A stretch of DNA of 32,126 bases, taken from Corynebacterium striatum ATCC 6940. Its GTDB lineage: Bacteria > Actinomycetota > Actinomycetes > Mycobacteriales > Mycobacteriaceae. A program made the translations under genes and the position numbers. This document shows positions 15,326 to 23,805 of the stretch, in pieces. The stretch lies in the NCBI RefSeq assembly GCF_000159135.1, contig NZ_GG667523.1:168765-200890 (forward strand), written 5' to 3'. The notes under the pieces are model-generated. The model saw nothing but the letters and a program-made list of their open reading frames with translations, was not told the DNA's origin and made no database searches. Positions within the stretch are counted from its first letter, which is position 1. Every line of letters begins with the position of its first letter.

Positions 15326-16749
15326 ATAAGTCGATCCGCCTCGTCTCTCTCTTCGCCGTCCTTCTGACCGCAGTTCTGTTGATCAACCTCACTGTGGTGC
15401 AGGCATTTTCAGACGACAAGTACGCGCATAACCCGAGAAACATGCGTGGCTACTACGCCATGCAGTCCACCCCACGCGGCCAGATTTTCGCAGGGGACAC
15501 CGTCTTGGCTAAGTCCACTGCGGACTCCGAGGGCAATTACTCGCGTTCCTACCCCACTGACTCCCCGGCCTTTTCCAACATCACAGGCTACTTATCGACG
15601 CAGTTTGGTGCTTCCCAGCTGGAGGCTTCCCAGAATGACATCCTCAACGGCACTGACGATTCGCTGCTTGCCCAGAACTGGCTCGACACCATCTCCGGCA
15701 AGGAAAAGGTAGGCGCCAACGTCGAGGTAACCATCGATCCTGCCCTTCAGCAGGCTGCTTATGACCAGCTCACCGGCCCTGGCTACAATGGCGCCGCGGT
15801 GGCGATCCAGCCTTCCACCGGCAAGATCCTGGCCATGGCTTCCTCACCGAGCTACAACACAAATGACCTGCTGGGTGACAACGCCGACGACACCTGGACC
15901 GCACTGCAGGAGCAGGCGGGAGCGCCGCTTCTCAACCACGCCACGCAGGACACCTTGCCACCGGGCTCGATTTTCAAGATCATCACCACCGCGGCCGGCC
16001 TCAACAACGGTTTCACCCCGAGTTCTTCGCTAACCGGCGCGAACTCCATCGTCCTGCCTGACACAGTCACCGAGTTGACCAACTACGGTAATCAGATGTG
16101 CGGCGGGTCCCAGACGGTGACCCTGCAGACCGCCTTCGCGTTGTCCTGTAACACTGCCTTCGTGCAGATGTCCGAATCCATCGGCGCCGACGAGCTACGC
16201 AAGTACGCAGACGCTTTCGGCGTAGGCGAGAACTACAACTTGGGCGTCGACACGTCCCCAGGTAACTTGGGCGAGCTTGGCGACGGCGCGCAGGTCGCCC
16301 AGTCCGCCATCGGCCAGCGTGACGTCACCATGTCTGCTTTGCAGGCGGCAATCATGGCCGGAACCGTGGCCAACAAGGGCAAGCGCATGCAGCCCTACTT
16401 GGTCAACCGCATCACGGATGCACAGATGAACGAAATCCGTGCCACCCAGCCGCGCCAAGCCAAGGAAGCAGTAAAGGAAGACGTTGCGAACACGATCAAG
16501 GACTTGATGCTCAGCTCGGAGCGTTCGACGTACGGCTATGACGGCAACACTTTTGCCTCGAAGACCGGTACGGCCGAGCACGGCGAGGGCCTCGCGCCAC
16601 ACGTGTGGTACGTGGCTTTTGACCCAGACCGAGACATCGCTGTCGCGGTAGTGGTCAAAGACGGTGGCAACCTTGGGCAGAGCGCTACCGGTGGACAAGT
16701 ATCCGCCCCAATCGGGCGCGCAATTCTGCGCGCATATGGAGGTCAGTAG
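15322..16749 (+). CDS. pbpA: Class B penicillin-binding protein PbpA
   Basis: Cross-links peptidoglycan as partner of the RodA protein encoded just upstream. The 475-residue protein has one N-terminal membrane anchor (about 5-27) and a short dimerisation domain including PRGQIF (51-56). The transpeptidase domain contains the active-site SIFK (Ser216, Lys219), SCN (275-277) and KTG (414-416, SKTGTAE). All catalytic motifs are intact. Length and layout match the PbpA of the mycobacterial rodA-pbpA-pknA-pknB cluster. Confidence 0.95.
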   Translation: MNKSIRLVSLFAVLLTAVLLINLTVVQAFSDDKYAHNPRNMRGYYAMQSTPRGQIFAGDTVLAKSTADSEGNYSRSYPTDSPAFSNITGYLSTQFGASQLEASQNDILNGTDDSLLAQNWLDTISGKEKVGANVEVTIDPALQQAAYDQLTGPGYNGAAVAIQPSTGKILAMASSPSYNTNDLLGDNADDTWTALQEQAGAPLLNHATQDTLPPGSIFKIITTAAGLNNGFTPSSSLTGANSIVLPDTVTELTNYGNQMCGGSQTVTLQTAFALSCNTAFVQMSESIGADELRKYADAFGVGENYNLGVDTSPGNLGELGDGAQVAQSAIGQRDVTMSALQAAIMAGTVANKGKRMQPYLVNRITDAQMNEIRATQPRQAKEAVKEDVANTIKDLMLSSERSTYGYDGNTFASKTGTAEHGEGLAPHVWYVAFDPDRDIAVAVVVKDGGNLGQSATGGQVSAPIGRAILRAYGGQ

Positions 16750-16751
16750 TA

Positions 16752-18194
16752 ATGAGCAATGCGGATAATAGAGAGCATCTCCAGCATCTCATCGGCGACG
16801 ACTACCAGCTGCAGTGGATTATCGGCCACGGCGGCATGTCTACTGTGTGGCTCGCTGACGACGTCCATGGCGACCGCGAGGTTGCCCTCAAGGTTCTGCG
16901 GCCAGAGTTCTCGGACAACGATGAGTTCTTGAGCCGATTCCGGAACGAGGCCGAGTCAGCCGAGTCCATCTCCTCTGAGAACGTTGTGGCCACCTATGAC
17001 TACCGTGAGCTAGAGGACAACGGCCGTACGTTCTGCTTTATGGCTTTGGAATACGTGCGCGGTGAGTCTTTGGCGGATCTCCTGGCGCGCGAGGGCGCTT
17101 TGCCTGAGCCCCTAGCGCTCGACGTCATGGAGCAGGCAGCACACGGACTTTCTGTCATTCACCGAATGGGCCTGGTGCACCGCGACATCAAGCCCGGCAA
17201 TCTCATGATCACCCAAAATGGACAAGTCAAGATCACCGACTTCGGCATCGCGAAAGCCGCAGCCGCTGTTCCACTGACCCGCACGGGCATGGTGGTGGGC
17301 ACCGCCCAATACGTCTCCCCGGAGCAGGCACAGGGCCTCGACGTGACGCCGGCTTCCGACGTCTACTCCCTCGGCGTTGTCGGTTATGAAATGCTGGCTG
17401 GCAAGCGCCCGTTTAGCGGCGACTCCTCGGTCTCCGTGGCGCTTGCCCACATCAGCCAGGCGCCGGAGGCGCTCTCGACGTCGATTAGCGCACCTGCTCG
17501 TGAGCTCATCGGAATTTCGCTCCGTAAGGATCCCACCACCCGTTTTGCCGATGGCAACGAGTTCACCAACGCCATCTCCGCGGTGCGTGACGGCCAGCGT
17601 CCGCCGCAGCCCAAGTCTGCTGCGCTCGCGCCGCTCGCTGCTGAGCCTTCCCCGTCCGCATCGACGGAATTGCTGGCCAGCGTGGCCAACCCGAAGACCG
17701 CTACTCCTGAGTACGCGCCGGTCAAGGACACCCCACGCCCGGCGGCCAAACACCAGCAAAAAAGCAAGGAGAGCTCCGGCTTTGGCGTCGGCCTGCTCAT
17801 CGCTGCGGCCATTGCGGCGCTCGTGGCACTGGGATTTTTCGCCGCCAACTTCTTCAAAGGCACTGGAGAATCGGAAGAGACATCCCGCACCCCCGAGTCC
17901 ATCGTGGTGACGGAATACCGTGGCCCTGTCACCACTGAAGTCATCACGCCCGAAGAATCCACGGAGGATACTCCGGAAGAAGTGACAGTAACAACCACGC
18001 ACTCGGTGGAGCCGAAAACCTCACAGCAACAGACTCCAACGCCCGTACAGCCAGTTGAGCCTTCCACCGAACAGGAAATTCCCGCCACAGAAGAGCAGGA
18101 GACGGAGGTCAATGAACAGCCAACTACTAATTCCGAAGTAAACTCGCAGCCTGAAAACCCCTTTGAGAAACTACTACCCCAGGATGGTGCCTAG
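16752..18194 (+). CDS. pknA: Ser/Thr protein kinase PknA
   Basis: Membrane kinase of 480 residues. Glycine loop GHGGMSTVW (25-33), ATP-anchoring Lys47 (VALKVL), catalytic loop HRDIKPGN with Asp145, DFG at 163-165, and an activation loop ending GTAQYVSPEQ. A Pro/Ala-rich juxtamembrane stretch precedes one membrane helix (about 346-368). The extracellular tail is a Thr/Glu/Pro/Gln-rich low-complexity region without PASTA domains. It starts two bases after the pbpA stop. Orthologues phosphorylate division and wall-synthesis proteins. Confidence 0.95.
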   Translation: MSNADNREHLQHLIGDDYQLQWIIGHGGMSTVWLADDVHGDREVALKVLRPEFSDNDEFLSRFRNEAESAESISSENVVATYDYRELEDNGRTFCFMALEYVRGESLADLLAREGALPEPLALDVMEQAAHGLSVIHRMGLVHRDIKPGNLMITQNGQVKITDFGIAKAAAAVPLTRTGMVVGTAQYVSPEQAQGLDVTPASDVYSLGVVGYEMLAGKRPFSGDSSVSVALAHISQAPEALSTSISAPARELIGISLRKDPTTRFADGNEFTNAISAVRDGQRPPQPKSAALAPLAAEPSPSASTELLASVANPKTATPEYAPVKDTPRPAAKHQQKSKESSGFGVGLLIAAAIAALVALGFFAANFFKGTGESEETSRTPESIVVTEYRGPVTTEVITPEESTEDTPEEVTVTTTHSVEPKTSQQQTPTPVQPVEPSTEQEIPATEEQETEVNEQPTTNSEVNSQPENPFEKLLPQDGA

Positions 18195-18197
18195 AAC

Positions 18198-20153
18198 ATG
18201 GGCAATGACCGCTACCACCTCCGCCACGTCATCGGATCTGGCGGCATGTCTGAGGTCTACGAGGCTGAAGACACAGTTCTGGGACGCACGGTTGCTGTAA
18301 AAATGCTGCGCCCTGAGATGGCGCGCGACGTCAACTTTCGTGAGCGCTTCCGCCGCGAGGCGCAAAACTCCAGCAGACTCAATCACCCGAACATCGTGTC
18401 GGTGTTTGACACCGGCGAGAAGGACGTCAACGGCCTGACCATCCCTTATATCGTGATGGAGCTGGTCAACGGACGTACTCTGCGCGATATCGTGCGCGAA
18501 GATGGTCCGCTCCCCTCGCAGGAAGCTGCACAGATTCTGGCGCCTGTCGCCGACGCATTGCAAGCCTCCCACGAGGCGGGAATCATCCACCGCGATATCA
18601 AGCCGGCAAACATCATGCTGACTGGCACCGGCCAGGTAAAGGTGATGGACTTCGGCATCGCCCGCGCTCTGGATGACTCCACCTCAGCCATGACGCAGAC
18701 CTCTGCCGTCATCGGCACTGCCCAGTATCTTTCCCCGGAACAGGCCCGTGGCAAACCTGCCGATGCCCGCTCCGACGTTTATGCCTTGGGCTGTGTCATG
18801 TACGAGGCGGTCACCGGCCGCACTCCTTTCGAAGGCGAGACACCATTCGCGGTGGCCTACCAGCACGTCCAAGAGGACCCAGTTCCACCGACCCAGTACG
18901 TGGACGTGCAGCGTCTAACCGATACGCAACGTCTCAACATCGATGCCGTCATCTTGACCGCTATGGCCAAGCACCCAGCGGATCGCTACCAGTCTGCGTG
19001 GGAGATGGGCGAGGATCTAAGGCGGATGGGCAATGGCCAGCTCACCGAAGCTGCCCGCGGGCACGTCACTGTAGAAGATCACCCCACGGCCATGGTCGCG
19101 CCGGTCGCGGATGCGTCGGTTGGCCAGCACCGCGCGCCGGTAAAATCCACGCGCCCTTCTGAGGATGACGAGGGCGGCAACGGGTTGAAATGGCTCGCTT
19201 TGTTCCTAGCGGGTCTTTTGGTTGCCATCATGGGCTATTTTGCCTGGGACTTCTGGCAGTCCTCCCGCGAGGAAAGCCGCATCGAACAACAGCAACGCGA
19301 AGACGCTGCGGCGCGCGCCAACATGGTCGTGGTGCCGAAGGTGGAAAAGCGTCCGCGCAATGAGGTTGTGGCAGAACTTGAGAAGATGGGCCTTTTGGTC
19401 ACTGTCAATGAAGAGGCTAATCCCGACATTGACCGCAACAAGGTCATTCGCATCAATCCGGCTCCGGGCTCTGAACTGCAAAAAGGCTCTTCTGTGACGC
19501 TGACCGTTTCCTCGGGCGACGAGATCACTGATGTCCCGGATCTCTCCGGAATGACGTTGGAAGAGGCAGGCAAGGCGCTTTCCGACGCCGGTCTTTCCCT
19601 CAACGACAAGATCGAGGAGACCAACGACGACGCGCCGGCTGGTCAGATCGTCTCGCAGAACCCAGCCGGCGGCTCGCGGCTTTCCAAGGGCTCAAAGGTT
19701 AAGGTCACCGTGTCTAAGGGCAAGGAAGAAGCTCAGGTTCCAGACGTCACCGGCATGCCACAAGCACGCGCTGTCAGCATGCTGGAGTCCGTTGGCTTCA
19801 AGGTCAACGTGAACGTCGTTGACTCGCAGGAGCCGGAAGACCGGGTGGTGTCGGTGAGCAACCAAGGCAGGAAACTGGCGAAGGGTGAGACCGTCACGAT
19901 TGAGGTCTCCAATGGCATGCTCATTACGGCACCGGACCTGTTGCACAAGACGCCTTCTGAGGCTGAATCCGCGCTGCGCTCTGCCGGCTGGCAGGGTAGC
20001 GTGCGCACCGGCCCCGTTGTTCCTACCGGTGCGCTGGTGGATAACGGCCGCGTCGGCTGGGCCTCCGTTAACTCGGGCGACCTCATCCGCAAGAATGCAA
20101 CCGTGGAGCTCCGCGTTTGGGAGTTCAACGCCTCGGCGCTGCTCCCACGCTAG
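18198..20153 (+). CDS. pknB: PASTA-domain Ser/Thr protein kinase PknB
   Basis: Essential-type receptor kinase of 651 residues. The kinase domain has GSGGMSEVY (13-21), Lys35, HRDIKPAN with Asp133, DFG (151-153) and activation-loop threonines 166 and 168 (MTQTSAV), which are autophosphorylated in mycobacterial PknB. One membrane helix lies at about 331-349. Outside are four PASTA domains (about 377-440, 444-507, 512-572, 576-642) that bind muropeptides or lipid II. It starts three bases after pknA and ends the operon. Confidence 0.96.
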   Translation: MGNDRYHLRHVIGSGGMSEVYEAEDTVLGRTVAVKMLRPEMARDVNFRERFRREAQNSSRLNHPNIVSVFDTGEKDVNGLTIPYIVMELVNGRTLRDIVREDGPLPSQEAAQILAPVADALQASHEAGIIHRDIKPANIMLTGTGQVKVMDFGIARALDDSTSAMTQTSAVIGTAQYLSPEQARGKPADARSDVYALGCVMYEAVTGRTPFEGETPFAVAYQHVQEDPVPPTQYVDVQRLTDTQRLNIDAVILTAMAKHPADRYQSAWEMGEDLRRMGNGQLTEAARGHVTVEDHPTAMVAPVADASVGQHRAPVKSTRPSEDDEGGNGLKWLALFLAGLLVAIMGYFAWDFWQSSREESRIEQQQREDAAARANMVVVPKVEKRPRNEVVAELEKMGLLVTVNEEANPDIDRNKVIRINPAPGSELQKGSSVTLTVSSGDEITDVPDLSGMTLEEAGKALSDAGLSLNDKIEETNDDAPAGQIVSQNPAGGSRLSKGSKVKVTVSKGKEEAQVPDVTGMPQARAVSMLESVGFKVNVNVVDSQEPEDRVVSVSNQGRKLAKGETVTIEVSNGMLITAPDLLHKTPSEAESALRSAGWQGSVRTGPVVPTGALVDNGRVGWASVNSGDLIRKNATVELRVWEFNASALLPR

Positions 20154-20223
20154 TAGCAGACGAATTTCGCCTGCTAAAGTAACCGTTAAAAAGAATGCCT
20201 AAAGAAAAGTTGAAGGTTTAGCA
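20154..20223 (+). promoter_or_regulatory. pknB-crgA spacer with hairpin and possible promoter
   Basis: TAGCAG (20154-20159) pairs with CTGCTA (20171-20176) and the intervening CGA/TCG extends the stem; there is no T-tract. An extended -10 (TGCTAAAGT, 20172-20180) overlaps its 3' arm and could start a separate crgA transcript about 40 bases before the gene. Confidence 0.4.
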
Positions 20224-20496
20224 ATGCCAAAGTCAAAGATCACCCAGAGCTCGGGCGTTCCGCAGTCCTCTAGCTCTGCGGCCAACCGCACTCCGGTCAA
20301 GATCAATTCCGAGGGCACGCCGAAGTGGTACATCGCCATCATGCTGGGCCTGATGGTCATCGGCCTGCTATGGCTCGTGGTTAACTACCTGGCTGGCGAG
20401 TCCATCCCGTTCATGCAGGAGCTCGGCGCCTGGAACTACGGCATTGGCTTCGGTCTCGCCATCATCGGCCTCCTGATGACCATGGGCTGGCGCTAA
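20224..20496 (+). CDS. crgA: Cell-division protein CrgA
   Basis: A 90-residue membrane protein with a basic Ser/Thr-rich cytoplasmic N-terminus and two membrane helices (about 34-57 and 68-87), the size and layout of actinobacterial CrgA. The [21 protein letters not shown] and MGWR ends are family features. CrgA recruits and stabilises divisome partners such as FtsZ, FtsQ, FtsI and CwsA. The GAAGG ribosome site lies eight to twelve bases upstream. It sits beside pknB in most Corynebacteriales. Confidence 0.95.
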   Translation: MPKSKITQSSGVPQSSSSAANRTPVKINSEGTPKWYIAIMLGLMVIGLLWLVVNYLAGESIPFMQELGAWNYGIGFGLAIIGLLMTMGWR

Positions 20497-20512
20497 ACTT
20501 CATCCCTAAACC

Positions 20513-21601
20513 GTGAACTCTACGAGGTTCTATCGTTTCGCTGGCGTCGGCTGCATCATCGTGGTGATGCTGACCGTGGCCACCGATCCGCAATTCCTCT
20601 CCCCTGGCGCGCTATTGATTGCTGCCCTCGGCGTGGCTCTTACCCCGCTCGGTATGAACCACCCGCTGTGGGCGGCTGCGGCATATAGCGTGCTTTTTGC
20701 TATTTGTGGATGGCATCCCGAATGGCGCTCCCTTTTGCTTCTAGCATGGAGTGCAGTCATCGTAGGGCTTATTTCCTACCGACGCCCGTGGACTCACGCC
20801 GTTATCCCCGGGCTCGTATTGGTCCTACTCTCAATTGTCGATCCAACCCAAGGCGTGCTGGCTTCGCTGGATCTCTTTAGCTTCTTGTTAGTGGCTGCCT
20901 TCAATGTCGCGGGAATCATCGTTGGTGTCTCGCTAAAGAAGGCACGTCAGCGCCAGCAAGCGGCTGAACAGCGTAGCCAGGAATACCGGCACGCGCTGAT
21001 GACCACCTTGCATGATTCAGTGGCCACAACATTAACCTCGGTGGTCATGCGCTCGGAGACTCTCGGACTCATGGGCACCGACTCAAAACTAAAAGAAAAC
21101 TCCGCAGCTATCGCTGACGACGCACGCAAGGCCATGGGTGAAGTCCGCGATCTACTCCGCCTGATGAAGAACGAAGACGAACCTCTGCTCAAGAAAGCAC
21201 GTTCAACCGCTGCTGAAGAGCTCGAAGAGATGCAGTCCTTCCTGCACAGCCATGGGTTTGATTGCACCGTGGAAGGCAGACTCGGAAAACTAGCGCGAAC
21301 CATGGCGCTGCCCAATGACCTGCATTTGGTCTTTTCAGAGCTCTGTGCAAACCTCATCAAATACACCGCTGCAGACTCACAAATTGCCATCGTGTTCAAA
21401 CGCAACCACCGCGGCATCGATATCCAAATTCGCTCTGTCATCGCCAAAGCACAGGCCGATCAACACATAACCACCGGATTGGGCATTTCCGAAATTCAAA
21501 AACGTGTCGCAGCAGCCAACGGCACTTTTAGCAGCGGACCTAAAAACGGAATGTGGATTAGCACGCTATACATCCCGCTTTCAAGTATGGTGCGCAGATA
21601 A
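20513..21601 (+). CDS. NarL-type sensor histidine kinase, atypical
   Basis: A 362-residue membrane kinase and likely partner of the response regulator at 21919. About five membrane helices fill the first 140 residues with almost no extracellular domain. A HisKA_3-type helix carries LHDSVATTLTSVV with His167. The ATPase region keeps an N-box-like ELCANLIKYT and GLGISEIQKRV, but the usual DNG motif of the ATP lid is missing (IRSVIAKAQADQ stands there). Catalytic activity is therefore uncertain. The GTG start, 16 bases after crgA, has no clear ribosome site, so a later start is possible. The signal is unknown; the multi-helix sensor resembles those for membrane or peptide cues. Confidence 0.8.
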   Translation: MNSTRFYRFAGVGCIIVVMLTVATDPQFLSPGALLIAALGVALTPLGMNHPLWAAAAYSVLFAICGWHPEWRSLLLLAWSAVIVGLISYRRPWTHAVIPGLVLVLLSIVDPTQGVLASLDLFSFLLVAAFNVAGIIVGVSLKKARQRQQAAEQRSQEYRHALMTTLHDSVATTLTSVVMRSETLGLMGTDSKLKENSAAIADDARKAMGEVRDLLRLMKNEDEPLLKKARSTAAEELEEMQSFLHSHGFDCTVEGRLGKLARTMALPNDLHLVFSELCANLIKYTAADSQIAIVFKRNHRGIDIQIRSVIAKAQADQHITTGLGISEIQKRVAAANGTFSSGPKNGMWISTLYIPLSSMVRR

Positions 21602-21663
21602 ACTTACCTTGTAGTAGTCTAAGGCCCATCGTCTTTATTTCTCGTCCCAATAGGAGTATCTAC

Positions 21664-21912
21664 ATGCGTTTTCGTTCCGTTGCAGCCGCAGCCGGTGCGG
21701 TCCTTTGCTTGACGAGCACCCCATTTGCTAGCGCTGCTTCTTCTTTCGGTTCTTCCAGCTCCGCTGAGTCTGCCACTCAAACTGAAACCACCAACGAGAC
21801 CGCCTACACCGGTGGCTTCACCTACTACACCTCCATGGCGGAAGACGCTGCCAACCTCTTCCGCTGCTCCACCAGCCCGCAGCGTTGGTGGTGCGCAAAG
21901 TACCGCAAGTAA
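21664..21912 (+). CDS. Small secreted peptide between kinase and regulator
   Basis: An 82-residue precursor I do not recognise. A Sec signal peptide (about 1-24, RFRSVAAAAGAVLCL...FASA) leaves about 58 residues: a Ser/Thr/Glu-rich segment, an aromatic patch (GGFTYYTSM), and a basic C-terminus in which Cys68 and Cys77 bracket the eight residues STSPQRWW before AKYRK. The two cysteines could form a disulfide loop. AGGAG lies nine to five bases before ATG, a better ribosome site than either flanking gene has. It sits 62 bases after the kinase and six bases before the regulator, all on one strand. Possible roles are an extracellular signal or sensor accessory, or a small antimicrobial or surface peptide. 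Confidence 0.72.
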   Translation: MRFRSVAAAAGAVLCLTSTPFASAASSFGSSSSAESATQTETTNETAYTGGFTYYTSMAEDAANLFRCSTSPQRWWCAKYRK

Positions 21913-21918
21913 ACCTCG

Positions 21919-22569
21919 ATGTCCATTCGAGTCTTCCTCGTTGATGATGACCCGCTGGTCCGCTCGTCGCTACGACTTTATTTCGAAACCACCGATGACA
22001 TCTCGGTGGTAGCTGAGGCAGCCAATGGCGCAGAATGCCTCTCAATGCTGGAACAAGTTGATGTTGACATCGTCCTGGCAGATATACACATGCCCACGAT
22101 GGACGGCATCACCTTGCTGCGCCGCATCAAGCAGTACCCCTCCCCGCCTGTGTTCTTGGCAGTGACATCCTTTGATTCGGATGACACCATGCTCAAGATC
22201 CTGCAAGAGGGCGGTGCTGGTTACATTCTGAAAAATCAGCGACCCCAATCCATCATCGATGCTGTCCGGGAGGCAATCCACGGCGGAACCGTTGTAGCGC
22301 CAGTAGCGATGCATCGCCTGGTGGGATACATCGGCGATGCTCCTCGTAAAGACCCAGTCGCCGCTGCCATCGAATCGCATTCGCTGAGCAACGGCGAGAT
22401 CAACGTGCTGAAGCTGCTGCTACAGGGCAATTCGAATTCCGAGATCGCAGCAGCGCTGGAGATCTCCGAATCTTCGGTGAAAAAACACGTCTCCAGCCTC
22501 ATCGTCACCTTTAACGCAAGCACCCGCCTAAATCTTGTAACCAAGATTTTAGGCGGGGCAGGTAGCTAG
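21919..22569 (+). CDS. NarL/FixJ-family response regulator
   Basis: Cytoplasmic transcription regulator, 216 residues. The receiver domain has DDD (10-12 region), phospho-acceptor Asp55 (VLADIHMP), Thr83 and Lys105 (YILKNQ). The C-terminal LuxR-type helix-turn-helix (about 148-210) has LSNGEINVLKLLLQGNSNSEIAAAL and SVKKHVSSL. All phosphorylation residues are intact. It follows the small peptide by six bases without a ribosome site, suggesting translation coupled to the peptide gene. The convergent secreted-protein genes are likely targets (inference). Confidence 0.92.
   Translation: MSIRVFLVDDDPLVRSSLRLYFETTDDISVVAEAANGAECLSMLEQVDVDIVLADIHMPTMDGITLLRRIKQYPSPPVFLAVTSFDSDDTMLKILQEGGAGYILKNQRPQSIIDAVREAIHGGTVVAPVAMHRLVGYIGDAPRKDPVAAAIESHSLSNGEINVLKLLLQGNSNSEIAAALEISESSVKKHVSSLIVTFNASTRLNLVTKILGGAGS
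22524..22556. terminator. Hairpin in the end of the response-regulator gene
   Basis: CCGCCTAAATCTTG (22524-22537) pairs with CAAGATTTTAGGCGG (22542-22556) around a TAAC loop, with one bulged base. It falls within the last 15 codons of the regulator and 35-67 bases past the stop of the convergent secreted gene. Neither strand has a T-tract after it. It may act as a shared terminator or mRNA-protecting stem. Confidence 0.5.
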
Positions 22570-22590
22570 GCACTGAGGCTAAAGCACGGC

Positions 22591-23169
22591 TTAATACACC
22601 GGGGCGTCGTCAATGCGTAGCTCCGAATAGCGCGAGTACGGTGCGCTGACAAAGTACGGCGCGCCCTTTTCTACCCACTGCTGATCCTCGGAACAACGCA
22701 CATCCTGCGAATCCGCGTCGAGCATCATAAAGCCCCACACGAGCTTGCCTTGCTGATTAGCTTCCAAATCGTAGGGGCCAATCTTTTGACCGAGGCTCCA
22801 ATGGATCTGGTGGACGAAGTTAAAGCCAAACGCGTTCGACATGTACTTTTCAATGTCACCGATTGGCTTCACCGAAACGCTGACCTCTGTGGTCTGCGTA
22901 CGCTTATCAGTCACGGTGTGGCTAACTGGAACAGTGTAGTCGTTGCGATTAGCCACGCTGACAGCGTCAGTCTGCTTAAACCACATGCGCTCCGCCGTGA
23001 CATAGGTGCCCTGTGCGCCCGGTGTTGCACAGTGGGTGCCCGGCTTGTAGTCATCGTTCCAGCGCTGCGGCAGGCGGTAGGAAGCCGCGCCGTCGACAGC
23101 CTGCGCAGCCGGAGTGGCCGCGCTTACTGCCACCAGCAATGCTGCGGCGATGCGTGCAAACTTGCGCAC
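22591..23169 (-). CDS. Secreted single-module protein C of the paralogue trio
   Basis: A 192-residue exported protein, family not recognised. A Sec signal peptide (about 1-24, ending AAQA) precedes one module bounded by Cys47 and Cys159 (spacing 112). Inside it, NRNDYTVPVSHTVTDK, the strand-like TTEVSVSV and the IGPYDLEANQQG motif (130-140) align with the two upstream genes. After the second Cys, SAPYSRYSELRI corresponds to the PAER segment of its paralogues. The module is rich in alternating polar/hydrophobic strands, suggesting a beta fold. GTG start with GGGAGG upstream, 11 bases after the preceding gene: same operon. Confidence 0.83.
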   Translation of the reverse strand: MRKFARIAAALLVAVSAATPAAQAVDGAASYRLPQRWNDDYKPGTHCATPGAQGTYVTAERMWFKQTDAVSVANRNDYTVPVSHTVTDKRTQTTEVSVSVKPIGDIEKYMSNAFGFNFVHQIHWSLGQKIGPYDLEANQQGKLVWGFMMLDADSQDVRCSEDQQWVEKGAPYFVSAPYSRYSELRIDDAPVY

Positions 23170-23180
23170 AGTTGCCTCCC

Positions 23181-23750
23181 CTAGTTGAACTTCATGTTGT
23201 CGCGAGTAGAAACCTCAACGTGGCGCTCTGCTGGCAGAGATGCGGTGAAGGTCTCGCCGGTACCCTGCCAGGTTCCGTCCTGGCCACACACGGTCTTCTC
23301 ACCTGCAAAGTCGGAGACAACCCAGCCCGCACGCATGACGGCGGTCTTGCCTGGAGCAACGTTGTACGGACCGACGGTCTCTCCTACTTCGTAGGTCTGG
23401 GAATCGGTGTAGCCCGCGCTGAACTTGATGTTGACCAGCTTCAGGATGTCGAAGTCAACGCCTGCGGAAACATTCCAGGTCTTGGTCTTGGTCTCCTTGA
23501 TGGAACGAGTCAGTGGCAGCGGCTCAGCGTTGTAGTTGGAGACGGTCCAGGTGCCTGCGGAACCATCAAAGTAGGTGCGGACAATCTCAACGGTCTGGCC
23601 GGTATCGCCTGGGTTGACGCACTTTTCACCGATGGTGGTCGGGTTAGCAGCGCCGTGGTTGACGGCAGGCAGTGCCATTGCTGGTGCAGCGGCGATGGAA
23701 GTTGCAGCAATTGCGGATGCTGCCAGGGCGAGAGTGCGGTTAAAGCGCAT
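23181..23750 (-). CDS. Secreted single-module protein B of the paralogue trio
   Basis: A 189-residue exported protein, family not recognised. The signal peptide (about 1-26, ending AMA) is followed by one module from Cys44 to Cys155 (spacing 111). TWNVSAGVDFDILKLVNIKF and SQTYEVGETVGPYNVAPG (117-134) lead to the second Cys, then CGQDGTW and LPAER. Alternating Thr/Ser strands recall beta-rich pore-forming folds, but I see no decisive signature. The frame is open to 23975; ATG at 23750 is chosen because it begins the signal peptide and has CGGAG nearby. Middle gene of the three. Confidence 0.85.
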   Translation of the reverse strand: MRFNRTLALAASAIAATSIAAAPAMALPAVNHGAANPTTIGEKCVNPGDTGQTVEIVRTYFDGSAGTWTVSNYNAEPLPLTRSIKETKTKTWNVSAGVDFDILKLVNIKFSAGYTDSQTYEVGETVGPYNVAPGKTAVMRAGWVVSDFAGEKTVCGQDGTWQGTGETFTASLPAERHVEVSTRDNMKFN

Positions 23751-23805
23751 GATGTACTCCGATTTAGTGAGAAAAACAGTGGGGTTGGTAGGCAGTGTCG
23801 TGGTG

